9,806 bases of DNA from Micromonosporaceae bacterium (GTDB lineage: Bacteria > Actinomycetota > Actinomycetes > Mycobacteriales > Micromonosporaceae), in the NCBI GenBank assembly GCA_017354595.1, contig JAFMQQ010000067.1:1-9806 (forward strand), given 5' to 3'. A program made the translations under genes and the position numbers. Below the pieces are notes generated by a model. The model saw only the letters and a program-made list of their open reading frames with translations. It was not told the DNA's origin and ran no database searches. This document shows positions 1 to 5,381 of this stretch, in pieces. Within the stretch, counting starts at the first letter, position 1. The number at the start of each line of letters is the position of its first letter.

Positions 1-1
1 G

Positions 2-982
2 CCCAGCAATGTGCTGACTGCCGGTTCGTTCCACAACGCCATCGTCGCGCTCGCCGCGCTCGGCGGTTCCACCAACGCCGTGGTGCATCTGCTCGCCATC
101 GCGGGTCGGTTGGGTGTGCCGTTGGCGCTTGCCGACTTCGACCGGATCGGTGCGGATGTCCCGCTGCTGGCGAACCTGCAGCCGGCCGGCAAGTACCTGA
201 TGGAGGATCTGCACCGGGCCGGCGGGCTGGCGGCGGTACTGGACCAGGTGCGCGACCTGCTCGACCCGACCGCGCTGACGGTGACCGGCGAGCCACTGGT
301 GTCCTATCTGGACGGTGCGCAGATCTGGGACACCGATGTGATCCGGTCGCGTTCGGAGCCACTGCAACCCAGCGCCGGTATCGCGGTACTGCGCGGCAAC
401 CTGGCCCCGGATGGCGCCATCATCAAGCCCGCCGCCGCGTCGCCACACCTGCTGCGGCACCGGGGCCGGGCGGTGGTGTTCGACTCGATCGAGGACTTCC
501 GGGCCCGCATCGACGATCCGGACCTCGACGTGGACGCGGACTCGGTGCTGGTACTGCGCGGGTGCGGCCCGAAGGGGTACCCGGGCATGCCGGAGGTCTC
601 GAATACACCACTGCCGGCGAAGCTGCTGCGCCAAGGCGTACGCGACATGGTACGGGTCTGCGACGGCCGGATGAGTGGCACCGCGTACGGCACCGTGGTG
701 CTTCACGTGGCACCGGAGGCGGCGGCTGGCGGTCCACTAGACCGGGTACGCTCGGGCGACATCATCAGCCTGGATGTCCCGGGCCGCCGGATTGAGGTGG
801 AGGTACCGCAGCAGGAGCTGGACGCCCGCCCGCCATCACCGGCACTGGTGGCGGCGCTGGCCCGCCCCGACCGTGGCTGGCAGAAGCTTTACGTGGACAC
901 GGTGCTGGGCGCGGATACCGGAGCGGACATGGACTTCCTGCTCGGCTCCTCGGGCGACGCGGTCGGCCGCGAGTCGCACTGA
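2..982 (+). CDS. IlvD/Edd-family sugar-acid dehydratase, C-terminal part (5'-truncated by window edge)
   Basis: The frame is open from base 2, so this is the 3' part of a longer gene; 326 residues are visible and the family is usually about 570-590. IlvD/Edd enzymes dehydrate 2,3-dihydroxy acids to 2-keto acids using an Fe-S cluster and Mg2+. Visible family signatures are ALGGSTNAVVHLLAIA near the start, GPKGYPGMPE (the Glu is the expected metal ligand) and DGRMSGTAYG (the Ser is the expected catalytic base) at about residues 221-230. The cysteines that bind the cluster would lie upstream of the window. The C-terminal LYVDTVLGADTGADMDFL...SSG...RESH resembles pentonate/aldonate dehydratases (L-arabinonate type) more than branched-chain IlvD, so sugar-acid catabolism in the cytoplasm is the more likely role. 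The exact substrate cannot be told. The GTG at base 11 is internal, not the start. Confidence 0.9.
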   Translation, partial: PSNVLTAGSFHNAIVALAALGGSTNAVVHLLAIAGRLGVPLALADFDRIGADVPLLANLQPAGKYLMEDLHRAGGLAAVLDQVRDLLDPTALTVTGEPLVSYLDGAQIWDTDVIRSRSEPLQPSAGIAVLRGNLAPDGAIIKPAAASPHLLRHRGRAVVFDSIEDFRARIDDPDLDVDADSVLVLRGCGPKGYPGMPEVSNTPLPAKLLRQGVRDMVRVCDGRMSGTAYGTVVLHVAPEAAAGGPLDRVRSGDIISLDVPGRRIEVEVPQQELDARPPSPALVAALARPDRGWQKLYVDTVLGADTGADMDFLLGSSGDAVGRESH

Positions 983-1030
983 GTGGCGGGGCCGACTCAT
1001 GCGCCTGCGCTGGCGCTTTCTGCCGCCGCA

Positions 1031-1130
1031 CCGCCTGAAGTGGCGCAGGTATGAGCGGGTCGACATGTGGGCCCTGCGGGCCAGATCTGCCACCGTAGTC
1101 TCGGCGTCCAGATTGGACAGAGCCCACTGA
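1031..1130 (-). pseudogene. AraC/GlxA-family regulator remnant (first HTH only)
   Basis: On the minus strand one frame spells VDQWALSNLDAETTVADLA followed by RRAHMSTRSYLRHFRR. This is the standard opening of the AraC-type DNA-binding domain of GlxA-like regulators: a short helix, then TVADLARRAHMS and an arginine-rich recognition helix. Homology stops after FRR, where a second HTH and the rest of the domain should follow. Upstream there is no recognisable DJ-1/PfpI-like domain. The surrounding 200-codon frame is otherwise low-complexity and overlaps the dehydratase end, so it is not a gene. I read this as about 34 codons left over from a deleted regulator. It may once have been a full regulator beside the dehydratase, but that is inference. 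Confidence 0.6.
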
Positions 1131-1161
1131 TCCACGGATCGACCCCGGCCGTTGCGGCTCG

Positions 1162-1602
1162 TTACCCGGGCCACGCCTGGCGACCGATCTGGTACTCGAA
1201 CAACCGGCGGGACGCGGAGAGTGCGGCAACCTCGTACTCGCGGTGATCGTCGGCCATGGCGCGGTAGATCCACGCGTCGGGCGAAATCCACCACACTTCT
1301 AGCCCTCGTGGGCGACGTGGGCCGCCCAGCATCCGGATACCACTCAGCTCGATCCGGGGCCAGGAGCGCAGGCGCGGACGCCACCCGACTCTCGCCGGTG
1401 TGACCCGGATGAAGCCATGCCGCCATCGCCGCTGCCACAGGTTCCCCGTCGTGATCCGGACGGCCCCATCTATGACAGGCGCGTGCCCAGCAAGGACGTC
1501 CATCTCCGCCACGCGAAGGCGGCCACGCGCACGGCGGAGCACGATCAGTCGTGAGATGACGACTCCGACGAGGGTGGCAATCACAACCACGATGTAGAAC
1601 AT
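1162..1602 (-). CDS. small membrane-anchored protein, DUF2550-like
   Basis: This encodes 146 residues starting at ATG (1602). Residues 1-22 form one N-terminal hydrophobic helix followed by a basic stretch (RLIVLRRARGRLR), so the bulk should face the cytoplasm. The rest contains WRHGFIRVTP, ELSGIRMLG.RRPRG and a terminal segment EYEVAALSASRRLFEYQI. This order (one helix, a W-x-H-G-x-I-R motif, a short beta-rich domain, a final helix) is what I know from actinobacterial DUF2550 proteins, often found near ATP-synthase genes. No ATP-synthase gene is visible here, so the assignment is tentative. No good ribosome-binding site precedes the ATG. It lies 103 bases downstream of the CopC/YtkA-like gene on the same strand and could be co-transcribed with it. 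Confidence 0.6.
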   Translation of the reverse strand: MFYIVVVIATLVGVVISRLIVLRRARGRLRVAEMDVLAGHAPVIDGAVRITTGNLWQRRWRHGFIRVTPARVGWRPRLRSWPRIELSGIRMLGGPRRPRGLEVWWISPDAWIYRAMADDHREYEVAALSASRRLFEYQIGRQAWPG

Positions 1603-1705
1603 TTAAGTACGTCTACCAGGAAGTCCCGCTAACGTCCCTAGGCCATCCGTTGGACTTCACGTGGGACGCGGACGTCAACCATGCGGTGCCGTGTCGGTGT
1701 CGCGG

Positions 1706-2242
1706 TCAGGTGATGGGGACGGTGATGCGGACCGTACCCGTATCGACATCCCTGGTACGAAGGGTGAAGCTGAAAGTCCAGATACCCACATCGGGTAGGT
1801 TGACCTCGCCGATGGCGTGAGACTCGGTCAGCGCGACCAGGCGGATGTCGAAAGGCTGGACGCCACGCCCCTGCTGCGCCGCCGACGCCCGCCACTCGGC
1901 CACCTTCAGCGAGGCACCAGCCGGCGTGTACGCGTACAGGTGCAGTGTGTTGATTCCGCTCATGCCCGGGGCGATGTCGACCTCCAGCCGGTACAGCGGA
2001 CTGGTCGCAGTAGTGGTGAACGGGCCGCGGACCGGCCGCGACGCGGACGGGGCGTGCGGGGCGTGCGCGTGCCAGGAAGGGCCGGCGCTGCGCTGCCAGA
2101 TCAGGAAGCCCCCGACAAAGGCGGCGGCGAAAAACACCACCGCACACGCAGCGACCAGCACAATGACCACTGTGAAGCGGACGCCTGGCCGGCTTGGCGA
2201 AGGCGCGAGGGTCGGCGGCCCGTACGGCCGGGGCGGATCCAC
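1706..2242 (-). CDS. single-pass membrane protein with CopC/YtkA-like domain
   Basis: With the GTG at 2242 as start it has 178 residues: a proline-rich N-terminus, a hydrophobic helix at about 22-47, a His/Pro/Ala linker (WHAHAPHAP) and an Ig-like domain at about 84-178. That domain reads PGMSGINTLHLYAYTP..GASLKVAEW...QPFDIRLVALTESHAIGEVNLPDVGIWTFSFTLRTRDVD, the pattern of the YtkA/CopC-type extracytoplasmic domain found at the end of actinobacterial copper-resistance (CopC/CopD) proteins. A copper-related or accessory envelope role is likely, but the copper-binding His/Met set of true CopC is not obvious. The open frame continues upstream to 2419, but that extension is antisense to the integrase scrap at 2252-2367 and is surely not native. 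The start is therefore uncertain, and the original promoter or first codons may have been replaced by the insertion. Confidence 0.65.
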   Translation of the reverse strand: MDPPRPYGPPTLAPSPSRPGVRFTVVIVLVAACAVVFFAAAFVGGFLIWQRSAGPSWHAHAPHAPSASRPVRGPFTTTATSPLYRLEVDIAPGMSGINTLHLYAYTPAGASLKVAEWRASAAQQGRGVQPFDIRLVALTESHAIGEVNLPDVGIWTFSFTLRTRDVDTGTVRITVPIT

Positions 2243-2251
2243 CGGGTAACT

Positions 2252-2367
2252 ATGCCACGTAACCTCAACCGGCACTGCTACGCACTTCGCGAGCGGGCCG
2301 GACTGCCCGATGTCCGGCTGCACGACCTGCGGCACACAGTTGTCACGCTGCTCCTGGAGCTGGGCGC
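2252..2367 (+). pseudogene. tyrosine recombinase remnant (C-terminal catalytic scrap)
   Basis: One plus-strand frame reads MPRNLNRHCYALRERAGLPDV then RLHDLRHTVVTLLLELGA. HDLRHT is the box II His-x-x-Arg motif of phage-type integrases. The segment matches the corresponding part of the integrase pseudogene at 4605-5147 (PRNLTRHFYGIRGRSGIPDV, RFHDLRHTCLTLLLSLGT) at roughly 70 percent of positions by eye, so it is a second, related copy and not a recent duplicate. Homology starts abruptly at about 2255 and ends at about 2365, exactly where the GATCTTGGC repeats begin. The first Arg motif and the Tyr are missing, so it cannot be active. Confidence 0.8.
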
Positions 2368-2390
2368 GATCTTGGCACGCGATCTTGGCA
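2366..2390. repeat. GATCTTGGC tandem repeat, left of the unknown gene
   Basis: GCGATCTTGGCA occurs at 2366-2377 and again at 2379-2390, a 13-base period. A related array lies at 3659-3689, on the other side of the unknown gene; comparing 2368-2389 with 3668-3689 gives 18 of 22 identical bases. The left array begins where integrase homology ends. GGCACG at 2374-2379 can also pair with CGTGCC at 2396-2401. The repeats may mark the ends of an inserted module. Confidence 0.7.
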
Positions 2391-2411
2391 ATTGTCGTGC
2401 CCCGGCTGATC

Positions 2412-2444
2412 TTTGACACGGCGGCCTCGGTTGACGTTTGACAC
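2412..2444. promoter_or_regulatory. TTTGACAC direct repeat upstream of the unknown gene
   Basis: TTTGACAC is present at 2412-2419 and 2437-2444, 25 bases apart, with a third partial copy TTGACG at 2431-2436. TTGACA is a good -35 match, but no convincing -10 hexamer stands 16-18 bases downstream of any copy. It may be an operator or a promoter with a non-consensus -10; the evidence is position and repetition only. Confidence 0.3.
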
Positions 2445-2464
2445 CTGGTCGGGCGACCTTCGCG

Positions 2465-3541
2465 ATGGCGGTTATCGTGGGGCGTGTCGCGAAGTGGTTC
2501 GAGGGATGTGGTGAGCCATCCGTGGATGATCGGTGGTCGGGTGTCCTGCCACAGACTCCGGAGGGTGGCGTCGCGCGCTTGATGTTGCGCGCGGCGGTGC
2601 TGGACGACCAGGAGGCGCAGCGTCGGCTGGATGGTATTGAAGAGGATCCGGAGGGTGAGCTCGCCCAGACCCGGTTAGGAGCCGTCGGTGCCGCGATGTC
2701 TGTCTTGGCGTGGCGACGGTTCACGCCCGACACCGACGTGCGGGAGTTGGCGGCCTGGGTGGACCGCCTGTGGGAAAAGCTCCCGGAGGAGGTCCCGTTC
2801 ACGCGGCGGGAGGCGGAGGCGGTGCTGCGGATGGCGTTGGGGGAGCAGTACCTGGCCTATCAGGTCGACCGCGAGGTCGTAGGCGAGTCAGCCGTGGCAG
2901 TGGCGCTGCAGCTGGGCGTGGATCTGCGTCTGTCGGCTGGTGAGATCGATGCGCTGGTGGTGCAGAGCGAGGAATTGCTGGGTCAGTTGATGGCGGAGGG
3001 GGTATTGACGGCTAACGGCGCGTTGATGCTGCCGGTGGCCGACGACGCACTGGCGCCGGCGCAGCGAGGTGCTCCGGTGGATTGGTTGCGGGTGGCTCGG
3101 CCAGAGGTGGCTACCACCCAGCCGCGCAGCCGGCCGGCCCAGTGGGTTAAGGCGACTCTGGCGTGGGACAACGAGACCCGGTACCGGCTGCTGGAGCAGA
3201 TGCGGTATACACCGGAGACCGGACAGGCGATGTCCGTGTTGGAGGTGGTGTGTCGTCGGTTGGCGCGGCTGGCCTTCGCCCGAGGGCGCGATCTGAGGGA
3301 GGTGACGGCGACGATGGCCTGGATCAAGCAGCGTTACCGGATGAACCTGCCGCTGATGCATATGGATGCGGTGACCCGAGCGGCGTTGGGGGAGCCGGCG
3401 TTCGTCGCCGACTTGTCATTGAAGGACCGCGCTGGCGTATGGACTGTGGTGTCGACCGTCATCGTTCGAGAGGCGCACCTGTCCGAGCGGGAGGTGGACG
3501 GAGTGGTCGCCGACGCCGAGCGCCAGCTCGGGCTGGCCTAA
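2465..3541 (+). CDS. unrecognised protein with an internal duplication of a ~130-residue helical unit
   Basis: From ATG 2465 it has 358 residues; the frame is open from TTG 2438, and GTG 2477 is another possible start. No strong ribosome-binding site decides between them. I recognise no family. There is no signal peptide or membrane helix, so it should be cytosolic and mostly alpha-helical. Two segments align by eye: residues about 37-173 and about 226-356. Shared landmarks in order are D(D/N)xE, GxAMSVL, D(V/L)RE(L/V), (V/L)P, (E/D)AVxRxALGE, LSxxE(I/V)D and a final xExxL, with only small gaps; a Pro/Ala/Arg-rich linker joins them. Third codon positions are less G/C-rich than in flanking chromosomal genes and there is a TTA codon at 2675, both suggesting acquisition and, in some actinomycetes, bldA-dependent translation. 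It lies alone between the repeats. Confidence 0.75.
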   Translation: MAVIVGRVAKWFEGCGEPSVDDRWSGVLPQTPEGGVARLMLRAAVLDDQEAQRRLDGIEEDPEGELAQTRLGAVGAAMSVLAWRRFTPDTDVRELAAWVDRLWEKLPEEVPFTRREAEAVLRMALGEQYLAYQVDREVVGESAVAVALQLGVDLRLSAGEIDALVVQSEELLGQLMAEGVLTANGALMLPVADDALAPAQRGAPVDWLRVARPEVATTQPRSRPAQWVKATLAWDNETRYRLLEQMRYTPETGQAMSVLEVVCRRLARLAFARGRDLREVTATMAWIKQRYRMNLPLMHMDAVTRAALGEPAFVADLSLKDRAGVWTVVSTVIVREAHLSEREVDGVVADAERQLGLA

Positions 3542-3553
3542 CCCCTGACCGGA

Positions 3554-3574
3554 CGACCGCCCTACGATCGGTCG
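3554..3574 (+). terminator. possible hairpin after the unknown gene
   Basis: CGACCG at 3554-3559 pairs with CGGTCG at 3569-3574 around a nine-base loop, 13 bases after the stop codon. There is no U-tract, as is common in high-GC actinobacteria. It is short, so only a weak terminator call. Confidence 0.3.
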
Positions 3575-3603
3575 AGCACCATGCCCTGTTCGATCATGAC
3601 CAG

Positions 3604-3691
3604 GCGTCAAGGATCGTGCGGGGCCGTTTCGTCAAGCTTCATGTGAGCCCAGGCACACGATCTTGGCGATCTTGGCGCACGATCCTGACGC
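3604..3691. repeat. inverted repeat enclosing the right GATCTTGGC array
   Basis: GCGTCAAGGATCGTGCG at 3604-3620 is the reverse complement of CGCACGATCCTGACGC at 3676-3691 apart from one missing base, separated by 55 bases. Between and overlapping the arms, GATCTTGGC occurs at 3659-3667 and 3668-3676, and a degenerate GATCCTGAC at 3681-3689. With the left array at 2366-2390 this frames the unknown gene over about 1.3 kb. It could be a recombination or transposition end, or a binding array for a protein. Confidence 0.65.
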
Positions 3692-3717
3692 GTCGCGCTA
3701 TCCAGGCCGAACGATGG

Positions 3718-4089
3718 TCAGATGCCTATGGTGTCGATGCCGGGGTAGGCGTGGGGTTCTGCGGTGATGACGTAGTCGGCGCGGCCGGTGGCGACCGCGA
3801 GTGCGGAGCATCCTCGGGCGAGGGTGCCGTACAGGGTGCTGCCGGTGGCGGCGTCCTGCCACTGGTCGGCCTCCACCGGCAGGATGACCGCGTCGGGGTG
3901 GTGGGTAAGGATGTTCAGCATGCGCAGGGTGTGCGGGCTGGCACTGGTCGCGGCCTCGGCAAGGCACAGGACTGGTAGACCAAACTGGGCACCCTCGTCG
4001 CTGAACTCGCCGATCAGTTCGCCAACGTCGATAGAGCCGGCGGCGTAGGCGCGGATGGCGCTGGTGTCCAGGACCGCGCGGATGGTCAC
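3718..4089 (-). CDS. PIN-domain (VapC-like) toxin
   Basis: From GTG 4089 the product has 123 residues, normal for a VapC-type PIN ribonuclease, which cleaves RNA (often tRNA or rRNA) unless bound by its antitoxin. It starts MTIRAVLDTSAI with the first metal-binding Asp at residue 8; Glu45 lies in LPVLCLAEA, and Asp105 with TAEP forms the last strand (RADYVITAEP). The usual third acidic residue before the helix near residue 95 is not evident (GCSALAVA), so activity may be altered; the family tolerates variation there. The longer frame from 4149 would run deep into the upstream gene. The start overlaps the stop of the antitoxin as GTGA (4086-4089), a standard translational coupling that supports this start. 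It is intact although nearby genes are ruined. Confidence 0.85.
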   Translation of the reverse strand: MTIRAVLDTSAIRAYAAGSIDVGELIGEFSDEGAQFGLPVLCLAEAATSASPHTLRMLNILTHHPDAVILPVEADQWQDAATGSTLYGTLARGCSALAVATGRADYVITAEPHAYPGIDTIGI

Positions 4090-4286
4090 GCGAGGCCGAA
4101 ACGGCGGCGGAGTTCTTGCCGCCGCTGCTCGCGCTCTTCGGGTGTCCACCGCGCGTCAAGGGCGGCGAGCTTGGCCCGGATGTAGGCCCGGACTTGGGCG
4201 ACCTGCTCGGGCGTGGCCCGGTCGTAGGTTAGGCCGCGCAGCTCGTCCGGCAGTGTCGGCGTCTCAGGCTTGTCCGCGTTCGCCAT
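4086..4286 (-). CDS. antitoxin of the PIN toxin
   Basis: The ATG at 4286 gives 66 residues, typical antitoxin size. The N-terminus is Pro/Asp-rich (ETPTLPDELRGLTYDRATPE), followed by a charged helical region (VAQVRAYIRAKLAALDAR) and a C-terminal WTPEEREQRRQELRRRFGLA, a tail seen in small actinobacterial proteins encoded just before PIN toxins. No classical RHH, AbrB or Phd signature can be seen, so the DNA-binding type is not assigned. Its stop overlaps the toxin start. The frame stays open upstream to 4415, but those codons come from a decayed EamA transporter and are probably not translated. TACGGT ends about nine bases before the ATG and could be a -10 for a nearly leaderless message. Confidence 0.75.
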   Translation of the reverse strand: MANADKPETPTLPDELRGLTYDRATPEQVAQVRAYIRAKLAALDARWTPEEREQRRQELRRRFGLA

Positions 4287-4309
4287 TGCTCTACCGTACC
4301 TGGTTGGCG

Positions 4310-4605
4310 CCCCCCCGGCGGCCTTAGGTGCGCTGCGGACGAGTGCGACGCCGCCCAACAGAATGGCTAGGCCTAGCAAGCGCTCGAAGTGTGATGTGTT
4401 CGCCAAGCCCGGCAACGCCGAGGAGTACAGCTACGGCTGGCAGCAGGTAGATGACGGCCGACGCTGCAACTGGATCCCCCGGTACCTAGGTGAGGCCGAG
4501 GATCGTGCGCATGTGGACAGTGCGCTGGTGCCGCAGGACGAGAGCCAGCAGCAAGGTCGATAGTGGAGTTGTCGCGTTGAGCATGCCAGCGACCGAGGAG
4601 TCCAC
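4310..4605 (-). pseudogene. EamA/DMT-family transporter, internally deleted and frameshifted
   Basis: Three minus-strand pieces in different frames read as one drug/metabolite transporter. The piece 4605-4486 gives VDSSVAGMLNATTPLSTLLL then ALVLRHQRTVHMRTILGLT and a TAG, the end of the first EamA repeat. The piece 4470-4393 gives VAASAVIYLLPAVAVLLGV then AGLGEHI, and after a frameshift 4388-4318 gives FERLLGLAILLGGVALVRSAP, together the end of the second EamA repeat. Around 110-120 residues between them are missing, as is everything before the first. EamA proteins are ten-helix exporters of metabolites or drugs; this one cannot function. It butts against the integrase pseudogene, and its last frame runs into the antitoxin frame, suggesting that deletion joined them. 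Confidence 0.8.
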
Positions 4606-5147
4606 CTGCCGCACTCATACTCGGACTGCGTCGGGGCGAGCTGCTCGGCCTCCAGTGGTCGGACGTGGACTTCGACGCCGGCACCCTGACTGTGCGGCAC
4701 AACCTGGTTCGGGCGGCTGGCCGGCACCAGATCAACGCACCAAGACCCGGCGTTCGCGCCGGACCCTTCCGCTGCCGGCACCGGTCGCCGCAGCACTGAA
4801 GGAGCAACGGGTCCGGCAGGCTGGCGACCGGCTCAGGGCAGGCTCGTCGTGGGCGGACAACGCCTGGTGTTCGCCACGGCCCTCAGTACTCCTATTGAGC
4901 CGCGAAACCTGACCCGGCACTTCTACGGCATCCGTGGGCGATCCGGCATCCCCGATGTCCGGTTTCACGATCTGCGGCACACTTGCCTGACCTTGCTGTT
5001 GAGTCTGGGCACTCCTCCGCATGTCGCCCAGGCGATCGCCGGGCATTCCCACGTTGATGTCACATTGTCGATCTACGCGCACACGGCATGGGCGAGCAGG
5101 CGGCGGCCCTGCGTAGGCTCGGCGAGGCGTTCGGGTCGGCCGGCTGA
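4605..5147 (+). pseudogene. tyrosine recombinase (integrase), catalytic domain with several frameshifts
   Basis: Four pieces in changing frames reconstruct the catalytic domain of an actinobacterial integrase. About 4608-4737: ALILGLRRGELLGLQWSDVD (box I with the first catalytic Arg). About 4742-4850: KTRRSRRTLPLPAPVAAALK. About 4864-5085: LVFATALSTPIEPRNLTRHF, then HDLRHT (box II), IAGHSHVDVTLSIYAHT (third His region and the nucleophilic Tyr). From 5088 to the TGA at 5145-5147: MGEQAAALRRLGEAFGSAG. All catalytic motifs are present, but at least three frameshifts and the missing N-terminal SAM-like domain make it inactive. It points toward the tRNA-Thr 3' end 77 bases away, the usual arrangement of int and att in tRNA-integrating elements. 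Confidence 0.9.
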
Positions 5148-5175
5148 TGTCAAGGATGGATGTCAGCTACCTCGC

Positions 5176-5213
5176 TGGCCCGGCCAATCATCGAGTGATG
5201 CTGGGCTTTGCCC
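5176..5213. other. short palindromes between integrase pseudogene and tRNA 3' end
   Basis: Within the 76 bases between the integrase stop and the tRNA are TGGCCCGGCCA (5176-5186), CATCGAGTGATG (5189-5200) and GGGCTTTGCCC (5203-5213). The last could serve as a small terminator for the tRNA read on the minus strand. Clustered small palindromes also occur as arm-type sites near att; nothing here distinguishes the two. Confidence 0.3.
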
Positions 5214-5223
5214 CGGTCATAGT

Positions 5224-5299
5224 TGGAGCCCCCGACAGGATTCGAACCTGCGACCATCCGCTTACAAGGCGGGCGCTCTACCAGCTGAGCTACGGGGGC
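5224..5299 (-). tRNA. tRNA-Thr(UGU)
   Basis: A complete cloverleaf on the minus strand: acceptor GCCCCCG pairs with CGGGGGC, D-arm GCTC/GAGC, anticodon loop CTTGTAA giving anticodon TGT (threonine), and T-arm GCAGG-TTCGAAT-CCTGT. The discriminator is T, followed by an encoded CCA at 5224-5226. The anticodon stem has one C-A mismatch at the outermost pair (27-43). The body is 73 bases, 76 with CCA. The integrase pseudogene lies on its 3' side, so its 3' half is the probable attachment site of the decayed element. Confidence 0.95.
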
Positions 5300-5381
5300 G
5301 AACCATGCGCGCGCCCGTACGGGCACGCCCCAGCCAGAATATGGTATGCCGGCCGCCCGCAGCCCCGGGGACCATATAGCG

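Noticed and set aside
836..1438. 200-codon minus-strand frame taken as a whole regulator
   Set aside because: Only about 34 residues match an HTH; the rest overlaps the dehydratase end and the DUF2550-like gene and is low-complexity, so only the remnant was kept.
3690..3717. Continuation of the 2252-2367 integrase scrap after the right repeat array
   Set aside because: Bases after 3691 do not encode the expected GHS...Y region in any frame, so the repeats cannot be shown to interrupt one continuous integrase gene.
3163..3978. 271-codon plus-strand frame
   Set aside because: Glycine/arginine-rich shadow in another frame of the unknown gene, running antisense into the PIN toxin.
1605..4600. 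Search for a second copy of the tRNA-Thr 3' end as the other att site
   Set aside because: No stretch resembling the T-arm and acceptor sequence was seen; TACTCGAAC at about 1193 is too short and lacks the flanks.
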